A stretch of 64,000 bases of DNA from Ophiodon elongatus (lineage: Eukaryota > Chordata > Actinopteri > Perciformes > Hexagrammidae): contig JACSYO010001629.1 of NCBI GenBank assembly GCA_016806645.1, positions 1 through 64,000 of the forward strand, given 5' to 3'. A model generated the notes under the pieces. It was not told the DNA's origin. It saw nothing but the letters and a program-made list of their open reading frames with translations, and made no database searches. The position numbers were made by a program, and so were the translations under genes. Positions 14,721 to 26,518 of this stretch are shown one piece after another. Position 1 is the first letter of the stretch. Each line of letters opens with the position of its first letter.

Positions 14721-16746
14721 GTGTTACGTCTGCACTTATCCATTTAATGGGGAAAACCACCCAGAAACCACAAAGAAAGGGTTACATGACAGAAATGGCA
14801 TTAAAGCATCTCCATGACAACTGAGCAACTGCATTCACTGTGGATGGTTGGTTAAAGTGTTTTCCCTCGTCTTGACATTGTTACCTTTTTTTGGTCAAGC
14901 TGCGGTTTGTAAGGTTGAGAATGAACCTTCAGGCTGAACGTGTTGTGACTAGTGTGGAAAAAGCCTCCGATCCTCAACTGCAACCTAAAACAGGTGCTAC
15001 ATGGATATTGTGTCAAAAGCTAGAACTAGCCTTTAGCTTCCTAAAGAACGACTCAACAGTACTCGCATCTACCTCAACATTATCATTAGAGAATAACATA
15101 GAACCTAAACAAAGCACATAATCCCATCAGAGACACTGTCCTAATTTTAGAAGATAAACCGCTTGTCAGTCAATTGTGCTCTTTTATGCATCTGGGTTTT
15201 CCCCCTCTAACTCAGGAAAGCCTGGCAGAGAGTTTTCCTTCAGTCTGTGTCAGATTTGTGACCTAAGGAGTGACATAAATCATCCAAAACGGTGATCTTT
15301 TGCTGCTACGAGAGCTTTATGTGACGTGGAAATGGAATAAATACCAAATAAGCTTGTTTAACGGAAAAAAAGTCTCCAAACTCAATTAGTACATGATGGA
15401 AGCGAGCCCCCGTGTTCTATCCGAGCTCCTTCATGTCAAGACTCTGCAAGACACAGAAAACATGGTGGCTGAGGTGCTGTTGTGTCGTCCAGTCCAACTG
15501 ACCCACCGGGACAATTCAAACCTGCTGCTATTGCCTGGGCCTCTCTCTCTCTTTCTCTCGACAGTTCTACAGGGTGGCTGTGTTGTGATGGATGACCGGT
15601 GGCGTCAGAGTGGGCTATCTTTCACCGCCACTTCCCCCGCCACTGGTCACGGTCATCTATCCACCGTGGGCGTCTGCGCTGTCTGAGGCCGACCCCGAGA
15701 GGCTGGGTAGCCCCGACGAATGATGACCACCGGCTTAGGAGGAAGAACACATCCGTCTGCTGAGCTCTCTCTTCTTCGATCCGCTCACTTTCCTCCTCTC
15801 CCTTTATGAACTCATCTCATTTTTACTCCCTAGCAAGTGTGCATTTTAATATACGGCACAGAAGAAGGTCTTAAGAGGGGAAGATGGGAGGAAAAACAAG
15901 TGGTGTGGGGGGTGAGAAAGGAAGAGCAGGCGAGGGAGGAGGGACATGCATCAGACATGCACCGGTGCTCTCTTCATACGGGGCAAGTTATTAAAATAAT
16001 AAAGCTAGCCTTGCGCTGAAGGTTGAGCCCACAATAAAACCTGTCAGGGATACAGAAAGAGAGGCTACGAGACCGAGGCATCGCCAGGCAAATAAACAAC
16101 ACAAATATGCGCCGTCGTGTCAGTGTCCACTTTATTATCCGTACTGACCTCCTACAAAAAAAAAAAAAAGAAAAGCCAATTGATTTCTTTTAAACTCGGA
16201 CACTGTCATATATTTTGTCATTACCCTAAAAAGCCTCTCGTGAATCGCTCGGCAACAACGGAAGCACAAAGATTGCTCTGAGCCTCCTCGCCTCGGTGAA
16301 CAGGCTTAGAATCAGATACGGCATGCGCTATGGAACACGAGGACATCATCAGAGCCAAATGGACGTCCTAAAGCCGACAAAGACGGTAAGAGGTTCTACA
16401 CGCTCTCTATCTGCTGTAAAGCTGTCTCTCTCCCTGGACATTCTTCATTCATCACCTGACACAGCCCGCTCCACAAGTATGCTAAATGGGATAATGAACC
16501 CCCCCCAGGAGACGCAGTAGATGAATAATTTGTTGGTTGAACTACGAGCCGGGGACATATAGTGCATCATTCAAGGTGTGAGCCGTTAGCGTTGCTAAAT
16601 GGGCGCAACCTTTTGGAGTGCATAGGAGTAACGTGGGTGAATTAGGAACCAATGAAGACGTGATTAACTGTGCAAGGAGGGACTCATTAAGAGGAGTCAC
16701 AATGGCTGTGTTGATGACAAGTCAAATATGGTGCCATAGTATTGAT
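14721..16746. other. Non-coding stretch, no gene seen
   Basis: Includes a (TC)n-rich pyrimidine tract ending in ACAG at about 15540-15563, which looks like a splice acceptor but leads into no supported exon. There is also a poly(A) at about 16156-16170. Several frames up to 97 codons lack coding character. Confidence 0.5.
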
Positions 16747-16778
16747 GATTGTGTAGCCATTTCTGTGGCTACACAATC
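16747..16778. repeat. Perfect 13-bp inverted repeat (hairpin)
   Basis: GATTGTGTAGCCA and its exact reverse complement TGGCTACACAATC are separated by six bases (TTTCTG). Both DNA strands could extrude a short hairpin. Flanking TGATGAT on both sides is suggestive of a minimal mobile-element scar, but this is not proved. Confidence 0.9.
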
Positions 16779-16979
16779 TTGATGATCTTTCCATCACGTT
16801 TCCGTCCTTTTGCTAAAAATGGACCAAAAACATGAATCAATGAAGTTATGTGGCTAGAAAGAGCTCAATGTCTCATTTTCCTCCAAGCCTACAGAATAAG
16901 CATCATTACAGTCTTTTATTACACGAGGCATGGCTCGGATGATGCTGAGCCAGAGCAGAGTGTGCGGTTTTCTTTACTG

Positions 16980-17222
16980 TCTTTGATAAAAACTGGCATG
17001 GAACGTGCACAGCCCAGGAAGGCTCTACAGCGGTTCATTAAACTGCCCAGAACATCATCAGTACCAATCTACCGAGCGCCAGTGATATTGGTAACAAGAG
17101 GTGCCTGCTAAGGAGACAATAGCCACCCAGCAACAGCCGGTTCACCCTGCTGCCGTCTGGGGAGAGATACAGTCGGCGTACCACCAGACTTGAGAGCAGC
17201 TTCTTTCATTAGGCTGGGAGAC
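16980..17222 (+). pseudogene. LINE reverse transcriptase C-terminus (L2/Rex-like), decayed
   Basis: This is the C-terminal part of a non-LTR retrotransposon ORF. One frame gives RKALQRFIKLPRTS followed by a YRAPVILVTRGAC block, and a stop codon follows at 17109. After a short gap another frame gives RFTLLPSGERY and then TTRLESSFF. This order (a KALQR block, an IY..RC-type block, then FxLLPSGxRYRS and TRLxxSFFP) is the conserved C-terminal tail of L2/Rex1-type reverse transcriptases in fish and mammals. At least one stop and one frameshift are present. The catalytic YADD region is not preserved upstream. It is a truncated dead copy. Confidence 0.8.
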
Positions 17223-20200
17223 TTCGTTTTTTTTTTGAGCGTTTTCACTTAGAGTATGTAGCAAAACGGGACTACAAACTGCATTTCGTAGACTACTGTA
17301 GGAGGCAGGGAGAAACAGCCTGCCTGGCTCATACAGCTAAGCTAACCACATAACGAGAAGCTCCGCAGTGAATGCAGAGACACGAGAACGATATCGTTCT
17401 TCTCACAGACAGCACAGTGAATGTGTATGTGCGTTGAAAGACGGCGCGTGTCAATCACGTCGACGTGGCAGATTACCGCCGGCAGCCTGTGCTGTCTGAC
17501 CAGAAGACCGATATCATACCTGAGGCTTCACATAGAAAACTGTCTGAGCACCGCCATGACCCTCTGTACAGCACCAGTATGATTAATGTCTTGTCATTCT
17601 TAATTCAATGATGTCTCGGGTCTCTAAATGCAGGAGAATAAAAATGACTAAGTGCTTGAGAGTGGAAGGCATTAACAGATTCTAGATGACGCAATAGCAA
17701 AAACAACACTTATTCTAAATAACCCACTGGATTTGAACTGAACCGAATAAAATTTTCCAATGACAAAAGCCATTTTTTTTAAGAGCCTTGTTTTCATGTT
17801 AAGTCTGTCCTTTAAAGCCTGCATGTGCTCCAACGCAGCTTTAGCTCCAGTAATATATTGTGCAGCCGGAGTGGGGAAAAAAATAAAATAAAATAAGGGA
17901 GGCGTTCAAACCCGATGTGAAGCAGCTTCTGCTACCGGGCTTCCTTGTGACAGTTTTCCCGGCGCCCTGCCATCCAGAGAATGTCCGAAGCAGTGACCCG
18001 GGTGGAGAAGACAGCGTACTGCACGATGCCGGCTAAATCCTGTCCCCCAGCTATTCTTCCTCTTGGATAAACCAGCGCATAGCAAACACGGCCCCCGGAG
18101 CATGTACAATGCAAATAGTGCTCCACGTACTAATGAGAGTTGGGGGGGAGGGGGTTCAAGGTGGATGTGGATGAGTCACACTCATGGACCTTTTTTAAGC
18201 TCAACTCCAACCATTTTGGCCCGCATAGTGTTTTGTCATCATACCCACTGATTAGGTAAAAACTACAAGGACACAAAAGGATGCTACAGAGTTAAACCCA
18301 AACGCACTCAGAGGTTTCTCTCTCTCTCTCTCCCTCTACAGTGATTGCTCTCTCAGTAATGCCATGTACTAAATTATGTAAATGAAGAAACTTGGAATGA
18401 TATCGACTCTGACAGACCCTTTTTTGCTGAAGTATTAAATTGAGTTATCTCCTACCTTTTAACCTCACATTTCCATGTTGCAGAAAATGTTACATTTTGC
18501 CATTCTTGAAAATCCACGGTGAACAAAATGCCAAAATGGCATTAGACACCTTTTTGTAAATGCATTTTTGATGAGTTGATTGTGGTCAGCGATGACCGCG
18601 TGTTTCGGACAGTGGAAGGCTTTCACTGTGAAGCAGCGGCGTTTGGTTTCCTCTCGCGGAGCTCCGATACGGTGTGAAGACGGTGAGCGGAAAGAAAAAC
18701 GTAACACTGGATTCGACGCCGCCTCATTTCCTGTGACCGTCTCATGTGTCGGTAGCGATGTGTGAGGATTCAATGTGATCAGTTATCGCCTTTCAATGGA
18801 ATCACATCGTGACATCAAAACTATTCATGTGATATATATTTGTCCATACTGCTCAGCCCTGTATGTAGGTAGGTTAGCAATTTGAATCCTGCACAGGAAT
18901 GGCGGACTCCTCCACCAACTAAGACAACTCTGCGACTTAAGATGGAGCAACAGCTCGGTTTGTTTTGATAACAAACATCACATTGACCCAACTTATAACA
19001 CTTCTGCCGAGGCCTGCTTTTCAAATCTACAGCACTGCAACTAATCGCTCTCCACTGACACTCCGTGCTTCTGCAAAATTCAATTAACAGTTATGTAAAT
19101 ATCACCCATAGCTGTGGAACGGTTTATCTGCTCCTCTGAGGCATTGACTAATTTACTACTGCCTCGCTGACATTACATAAAACAGGGTTTCTGCCGTTTT
19201 TAGGTCAGCCCGCCTCAGCACCAACACATGTACATTATATACGGGCAAAATGGAGCCGTTTTTGAATAATAGGTGCCCATGAATGCACGAGCGAAAAAGG
19301 GAAACAAATATCTACAGTTTTCAGAAGCGGCAGATCTTACTTTCCCTCTGCTGAAAAAAAAATATATATCAATAGCAAAAGGCCGGCGCTGGCGTTCAAC
19401 AGTGGAAAACTGCTTACTCTTCATTTGGTCTGTGTGTAATCACTTCTATATCCAGAGGAGGGCTGGAGCCCTTTTCCAAACTAAGCGGGGAAACAGTGGG
19501 ATTACTAGCTCTGTGGCATTTATAAATTGAGCCCAACGAGAAGAGGGCCACCGAGAGACTCCCGGTCAACGTAATTACACCGCCAGGCCAATAAATCCAA
19601 GCCACAGATCTTTTACAGTAGAAACAGCGAGCCTCTTTCCTTTCGTTGCTTTCTTGCACTACAGAAGAACACGTTAATGTTTTTGTTGCAGTCATGAGTA
19701 AAAAAGAAAAAGAAAGAAAAGAAAGCAAAAGCCAAGTAGCCTTGGTAGCAACACATCTCTGTGGCCTTCGCTTCTGGCCAAGCTGTGAGTCAGTGTGTAG
19801 AGATTTAGATCGACACCGTGTTGACTCTTACGTATGAGAGCACATTGTGCCGCCGAGGAAAATCTGCATTTACCCTTGAAACAGGTGGATGTAAAGCGCC
19901 CTTGAAGTCCATCTCGTGTTTCTTGAAAACGTGAAGGACGCGGGAACAGCTTATAAAGCGCAGAATTGATTTAAGGAGCACGGTGCGTGCGTCGTCTCTG
20001 GGGGACTTTAGAAAGGAAAAAATGTCAGACAAATATCTGAAAGGACATTCGTGACCGAGCTAACATCATACCGATCTTCATGACATTGAGACGGCCCGAG
20101 GATAAGTGCTCCTCTTGTCCCAGGTGCGTGCGTGTCTTGCATGCCGTGCTGTAATTTGCTGGAGGCTACCTATTGTTAATAAGCGGGAGCTGCAACTCGG

Positions 20201-21220
20201 TCTATTTTGACATTGAGTTACAATGTAAACCTCCATTTCTGAAAATTGGGGCCTTAGAGGATGTTAACTCTAAATCCGTCAAGAGTCTGCCTCCGGATGC
20301 CTCCTGGTTAGTGTGAGATTGACGGAGCCAGAGAGGAGCCAGTAGGGGAAGAGGGGGGACAAATAGGAAGCCAGCATGGATCAATCGGCACGTCTCTTTC
20401 GGGATTCGGGATACGTCCAACCATCTCAGGTAAGACAAAAAAATTAAACTTTAGAGTCGTGCCGTTTTTGTTTTCATCATTCGTTTATCTCCTATTGTGA
20501 TAACAAAACGGAAAAATTCTGGACACTAATTCAGCGGAGCAGCCAGTCTGGTCGCCGAGTTGAAAGTCGCAAAACCTGGAATAACAGAGGTGAGATTATT
20601 TCGCCTGTAACCAAGTTAGTGTCAAAGCTGCTGGGGGATGACCACCGCATGCCATTAACCTTTGTGGAAATGGTATCTTGAACTCTCCCGGGTCGCTGGG
20701 GAGTGTGTGGGTGTGTTCGTGTATGCGCGAGTGCATCTGTAACACCTATAACCCCCCCCCTCCCCCCGTTGGTCTGAAGCTCAGCGGGATGCGACTCCAT
20801 CAAGACCTGCAGCGCTGCAAATGCCGCACGAGAGGCATCGCAACGAAACAAATCACAGCTTTTTGAGGAGAAAGCCAGATGTATCAGGTATCCCAATTAA
20901 GGTTTGCCAGAGCGGACGTGATTTAGCTGCCTCTGGGGCCGTTTAGTGCGCACGCAGCCCGGGGGGCACGTTGTTGTCGGGCTTTTCTCATCAACGCGCG
21001 GTGCAGGCGATGGTACCCCGGGCAGCACCACTTTCGCAGGATTATCTGTGGAGGTTCTTGTACAATATTACCCCATCTGCCTTAAACCCCCCACCACCAC
21101 CACCACACCATCCCATAGCACTAAAAAGCACATCAAATAGAGAGCCACGGGGATATCTTTCTGCTCAAGACAGGGGTCAAACATTGCCTTTAAGTTCTCT
21201 CCATCCACATGCATTCATGT
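17223..21220. other. Non-coding stretch, no gene seen
   Basis: Mostly unique-looking DNA with small homopolymer runs (T at 17227-17237, A at 17877-17895), a (TC)n at about 18316-18333 and a C-run near 20752-20766. A possible short open segment with a consensus donor at 20376-20429 is treated under findings. No feature is certain. Confidence 0.5.
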
Positions 21221-21224
21221 GCCA

Positions 21225-21545
21225 TTAATGCGTGTTACTGACTTGACTTCTTCCCAGGAGTCTTTGCGCTTTCTCGTGGTTATATCCCTGGACCGTGGTA
21301 TTATTTCTGCTGCTAATGCTATTACTGCTCCCATTTCGGTCATATGGATTGACTATGTTGTCATTTTATCATGTTTATTCTGTACACGTGACATCTGTAG
21401 CCCGTTTGCCGATCCTGGGAGAGGGATCCCTCCTCTGCTGCTCTGAGGTTTCTTCTTTTCCCCCCCATTAAAGGATATTTTTGGGGAGTTTTTGCTTCAT
21501 CTGATGTAAGGGTCCAAGGACAAAGGATTTAATTTGTTGTGAAGC
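21225..21545 (+). mobile_element. Dispersed repeat with LINE-like 3' region (family also at 29486 and 35958)
   Basis: Contains TTCTGTACACGTGACATCTG, GAGAGGGATCCCTCCTCTG, TGAGGTTTCTTC and GGAGTTTTTGCTTCATCTGATG in that order. The same blocks occur in reverse complement at 35958-36240. The family normally ends in an ATTGA-rich tail like a non-LTR element; that tail is lost here. No coding sequence. Confidence 0.75.
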
Positions 21546-23117
21546 ATGTTGTGTAACACTGGGTTTATTTTTCCTATTGTTCGATGTATTCGCATGCGAG
21601 TGAACATTCGGGTGCTGGGACCAATGTTAAAGGGACTCGATTTGAATATTTAAGAGAGTTGTTAAGTAAGCCAACACTGCGAAGCATGTTACTCCTTGCA
21701 TTATAACCTGTTTTTATTTATTTCACTATATACGCATTCTATTGGATGAAAGTTTGATATGATTGCATTAGGCGTAACCCATTTTGTCACATCACCTATC
21801 TTTCCTGACACTTTCGAGCAAAAAAGAACCGTTAACTTTTTCAAAAGCAAAGAACAATGTAGAAAACAATCGTCTCAGCTCTTTGTGCCACAAACTGCTG
21901 ACCTTCTCGTTTTTTGCTTTTTGTTCTCCCCTTGTCTCTCCCAAACATCTCCATGAGTTGCACTGTACAGCAAGCTCCAACCATGTTGCTGTTCACTCGA
22001 TTGGTTGCTAGGAAGAGTAAGACCTGATCTCTCAAATACACATGTAGTGTCAGGAGAAGCCAGAGACCTTGAGAAAGACAGGGAGACAATAGAGAGCGAG
22101 GAGGACAGAAGGAAAGACTGTGTGGGAGGAAGCGAAAGTGAGGAGCGGGTGAGGGAAAAGACTCTCCGTTGGATGTGTGGTGGGGCTAAGCTGCCTTCTG
22201 GTGCTACGTGACCAGCCTGTACCGCCAAGGAAAGGAGGCCCGGGCTTATCTCGGCGCACACAAGCAGCTCTGCTGGCAAATGCACCGCGTGTGACGAATA
22301 GCTCTCCCTCTCCTCTTTTACCGTGTTATTCTCCCTCACCCGTTCACTCCATCCCTCCCTCCTTCTCATTCATTCACTTTGGAGGCGCATTTTAAGACTC
22401 GATACGGATGTAGAACATGGAGGGGGTGCGCTCATACTTAAGGTGGATCTCAACACAGACTAGTGGCCTCCTTTTTCTGACAGTCTGCCTCCCACATGGT
22501 CAGTAACAACAGCATGGGAGAGAGTAAATAGGGTATTTCCATTTGTCTGGTTTAAATGCTCAGCTTATGTTGAAAAGGATAAAGGCTTTGGTAAGTTCCT
22601 ACCAAAACAATGAGCCAGACTTTTTTTTCCAGACCACATAAATCCCCTTCTAAAGTTCTACAGAGAACCGCTTGAATGGTTGACTTCAGACACCTTCCTA
22701 AAATCAAAAGCGATAAATACTTTTTCAAAATGGACATTCAAACCAATCATCCCTGACAACCGAGGTCCCCACGCCGCCATCACATCCTGTACCCGACTAG
22801 AGCTAGTTCAGACCACATTGGAAACCAAGTTTACAGTTGATCAATATTGTGAAAATATGAGGACAACAGCGCATGTTTTCATGCAGTCTATCTGGAAAAC
22901 ATTCATGGTGTTGCACTTATTTTTTCACATAAGTGATTAAAAGTGTCAAAAGAATAAAAAAAAAAGAAAGAGTGACAGAAATAAGTTAAAATATTGGCTC
23001 CTTTCTATCTTTGCACAGCTGACTAATAACGCCATGAAGTGGGCGTGAATGTCAGTATGGCGGGAGTATACTGGCCCTTTAAGAGTTGAAAGCCGCGCTA
23101 GCAGGCTGTTCCATATG
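21546..23117. other. Non-coding stretch, no gene seen
   Basis: The 164-codon minus frame at 21875-22369 is Ser/Arg-rich low complexity over purine-rich DNA with alternative frames also open, so it is not called. An A-rich tract lies at about 22957-22970. Confidence 0.5.
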
Positions 23118-23473
23118 TTGCATTCACATGGAATCAGGCCGACGGTACGGCAGGACTGCGAAACAAAACATGCGTGATGATATTTTGATGTAATAAAATA
23201 TATGAAATAAAAATGATTGTGTCTCCTATTTCATGCAATTACTCTAGTAATGCATGAAAATGTAAAATGCAGCTTTCTCTTAATATTCTTTTGCAAACTT
23301 CAACTTTCTCCGGAGTGAGGGAGCTACGCAACATCATAACATTTTAACCTAGCTACCGTCACCGTTGCAGGTATTGTCGCTAGGCCTCAACTAATTTCAA
23401 CGTACCTGCTTCGGTCCACTAACATGATATCCTGTTTGCCACCTACTGTCTGCCTGATTCCATGTGAATGTAG
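23118..23473. mobile_element. Fold-back (MITE-like) element, ~356 bp
   Basis: The left arm (23118-23153) reads TTGCATTCACATGGAATCAG then GCCGACGGTACGGCAGG. The right arm (23433-23473), in reverse complement, reads CTACATTCACATGGAATCAG then GCAGACAGTAGGTGGC. The 18-base core TTCACATGGAATCAGGC... is identical apart from scattered changes further in. The interior is AT-rich and non-coding. Target duplication is not clear. The right end directly abuts another dispersed repeat. Confidence 0.7.
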
Positions 23474-23479
23474 CATTAA

Positions 23480-23830
23480 GCAGCGGTGCTTTGAGCTGAA
23501 TGCCAACTTCAGCATGCTGAAATACATAACATAACAATGCCAACGTTTAGTAGATTTACTGTTCATCACATTTACTATAGTTTAGCACGTTAGCATGCTT
23601 TGCTAATGAGCAGAAAACACAAAGTGCAACTGAGGCTGATGGGAAAGTGCTTAGTTGTCGGCCTATTGGAGAAGTTCAAATTCTGACCACATACTGGTGA
23701 GAGAGAAAAGCTTAGGGATCATCAAAAAATGATTGAAATTATCCTAAATGTTCGTACCAACTGTCAAGGCAATCCCTCCAATAACTGTTGAGATACTTCA
23801 GTCTGCACCAAAGCGGTGACTGACATTGGG
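23480..23830 (+). repeat. Dispersed teleost repeat copy
   Basis: In order: GGTGCTTTGAGCTGAATGCC, AGCACGTTAGCATGCTTTGC, AACTGAGGCTGATGGGAAAG, AGGGATCATCAAAAAATGAT, GGCAATCCCTCCAATAACTG, GAGATACTTCAGTCTG. I recall exactly this order for one of the commonest unclassified repeats of percomorph fishes. No coding capacity. Confidence 0.75.
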
Positions 23831-25538
23831 ATGAACCTGAACCCAAGGGACAATGTATTGATATGGACGAGAAGTTAGTAGCTGCTCGTTATACCGTGTT
23901 GGGGGCTTATCGACCAGGTCTTTGGATCAGCCCGTCAGCAAAAAAAAAAAAAGCTACGGCACCGTGGAGATGCTATTTTTAGGCATGTAAACACCTGAAC
24001 AGGGGCTATACGGGGGTCACATGTAATTCCCTGAGCTTACAGCTGCATCTTTCCTGCTCTTTAGCGCTGAGGTGAGACTAATGGTCAGCAGGGGAGAAAA
24101 CGGATGCAATTACTGAGTCAAGAAAAATAAAAGGCATGCATTGCTGTTCAGACTTGGTGCAATGCTGCTACTTGCCGATGCCACTCGGTGACATTAGCAT
24201 CAGCTTTTATCATCAGCGGTCTCACTGTCACCGGGCTTCTGCCCTGAAATTATTCATGGACTTCAGCAGTCAATATGATCAAGGTCCAAGCAGAACACGA
24301 GCAGATGTTGAAGTGGCGTCATGACTCTTATCTACTGTACCAACAGTGATAGTCACATGGTCTTCCGGTCGTGACCAGACTGGGATCATCTGACATTTTA
24401 GCCCGTCAAATGAAAAGGTTAACTCGCGAGCGGAAATTCAAATCATCCGGGTAATACTGGGCCACCAAGGTCAAACAACTATTTTAATTTCCGCACAGAC
24501 ATGTATGTTGTGCCATTACCATAGAGAAAGGGAAAAAAACACAGAAAGAAGTGGAGCAGTGGCGAGTGTGTAATTGCCACCGCTGGCTACGATCTGGATC
24601 TGTAAACACGAGAGATGGGCCACCTGAGACAATTACATCAAACACAAAAAAAAAAAGAGCAACACCGGTGTAGCGCCCGCAGCGCTGGCTGTATCCGTCA
24701 ACCTCTGCAGTGATTAGCTCCTCATCACGCTGAGACTATACAGCTGCTGCCGAAATACACTGTTTCTCAAGGACAGGCACTCTAGCTATGGGTCCACACT
24801 CAAAACACACGTATCCGAAGCAAAGACGCAACAGGGTGGCGTCTTCACTTGTAACCTGACACTTAGTACTATTTATTGAATAGCTGCTAATCTAATTCCG
24901 GCCTCTGAGACATGAAACTGCATATCAAGGGTTGATGGGAGCCTGCAGCGAGTGAGCGTATTGCTCCCCCCAGCACTGGTTCCTTGCCTCTTCGACCCTG
25001 CAGTGAAAATCCAATGAATAACTAACAGTGGAATAATCTGTCACATGGCGGCAGTGGCAGGGTACGCCGCTCTTGGGCCGTCAGGGTACGCCAACACGTG
25101 TTGTTCTGTCTCGTTTATTAGCATTTCCTCTGTCAGCTGATGTAGATACAATGCTGCGTTTGCAGAGTCGGGGGCCTCGGTTTTCTGCCTTCCAAGCGTC
25201 CACTCACTGAGGTGGCAATGCATGCTAGCGGCTTGAATTATTTCCGGTCACTATTTTTGATAGAATATCATAAAACATAAATAAAAAAGTTCTGGATATT
25301 TTCCCTAAAAGTATAGATAAATAAATACTTACTAATATAGGCTAAACCCTTTACAAATGTTTTTTAAAATTACATTGATTTGTTTCGACACCAAAGCATC
25401 AACGCAACAGTCCGGTCATCCTTATTTTGTATATTTATGCATGAGTAGGACTTTTTCTGTCTCTCGAATGTGAAACTTAAAGCCGTGGTTCAATTTGTCT
25501 TGACTTGACTTTTGTCATCCGAACATGCCAGGACGTAT
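23831..25538. other. Non-coding stretch, no gene seen
   Basis: Holds poly(A) tracts at 23940-23953 and 24643-24656 and otherwise unique-looking DNA. No exon or element supported. Confidence 0.5.
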
Positions 25539-25541
25539 TTA

Positions 25542-26064
25542 GGGCCCGTGTCCACATAGCACCGTTTTCTGAGCGCCGGCGTCTTTTTTCAGTTGTTCCC
25601 GATGTGGAGAGAGCGTGTTTTGTGTGGCACTTCTAGTTGAAAATCTCTGAACTTCTCAAAAAAGCACCGGTGACGTCACTGTAGTAAATAGAGCAGAAGC
25701 TGGTTTCGTCTGTGTCCGTCTATCCTGAGCTCTATATTTCGGACAGACACCATCGTAACAGAGACATGAAAATCCCATTTAGGAGCAGATCGGCTTGGCG
25801 GACACTGAATGTTGCTGCTGAGTGTTCTTTTATTCCCGTATGCGTCGCCTTTTCTCCAACATTCCGTCTGTATGATTGATTGGTGACAAGCTCATCTGTA
25901 CGAAGTATGAAGCAGACATCCTTCGTTTGGTGCTCATGGTGAAAAAAAACTATGTCAAACAAAAATACACAGCAGCCCAAATAGAAAATAAAAAGCACAG
26001 GAGCGATGCCAGTGAAACGCTGGGTTGAAGCGGCAGAAAAAGGGCGCTATGTGGACACAGGCCC
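25542..26064. mobile_element. PIF/Harbinger-like MITE, 523 bp, TTA target duplication
   Basis: The left end GGGCCCGTGTCCACATAGCA and the reverse complement of the right end GGGCCTGTGTCCACATAGCG agree at 18 of 20 positions, and CC follows on both sides. TTA sits immediately outside both ends (25539-25541 and 26065-26067). A 3-bp TTA/TWA duplication is the mark of PIF/Harbinger (and ISL2EU-type) transposition. The interior has only short frames without transposase motifs, so this is a non-autonomous element that depended on a transposase elsewhere. Left flank DNA seems unique; the right flank may itself be repeat. Confidence 0.85.
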
Positions 26065-26323
26065 TTAGTCTGTACGCTCCGAGATCTGATCTTCCTCGCA
26101 TCGGGATCTGATTAGCCAGACCACATTCCGAAGTGGTCCGGCACGCATTGAGTTTGGACCTCAGTGAGGGGTGGACAGCACGTGGGCACAATCCGGACAA
26201 TTTATCAAACGTAGGTATCCCCCTCACAGGGTAGTTCCTCACCCGAGGACAGCAAAGGGAAGCTAGGAGGAAAACCGGGGCAGTTATGGATTTTGCTACT
26301 TTAAAAAGGAAAAGCTTTAAAAT

Positions 26324-26518
26324 AACAAAATAAAAGGGGGACTGTTATATTGCAAAGATTTTATAGATAAATAATGAGTTTATCACCGAATTAGCGGAGC
26401 TCTGTTGGTGGCAATTCTTCAATGACACAAGTCTACTCACACTGCAGGGAGGGAGAAGCGAAAATAACGGGGGACTGTTATTGTGAAGAATTTATAGGGA
26501 ATGAAATGGGTTTATCCA
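26324..26518 (+). repeat. Diverged direct repeat, ~60 bp x 2, ~137 bp apart
   Basis: Copies at 26324-26384 and 26461-26518 share AAAATAA[A/C]...GGGGGACTGTTAT, then A[A/T]TTTATAG and GGGTTTATC-like segments. An old tandem duplication of about 137 bp is the simplest explanation, with the intervening part no longer alignable by eye. Confidence 0.7.

Noticed and set aside
15393..15686. 97-codon plus frame with an acceptor-like pyrimidine tract (TCTCTCGACAG)
   Set aside because: No donor or coding character after the acceptor; the pyrimidine tract is a simple repeat.
21875..22369. 164-codon minus-strand frame
   Set aside because: Low-complexity Ser/Arg/Leu composition over purine-rich DNA, other frames equally open, no domain or splice support.
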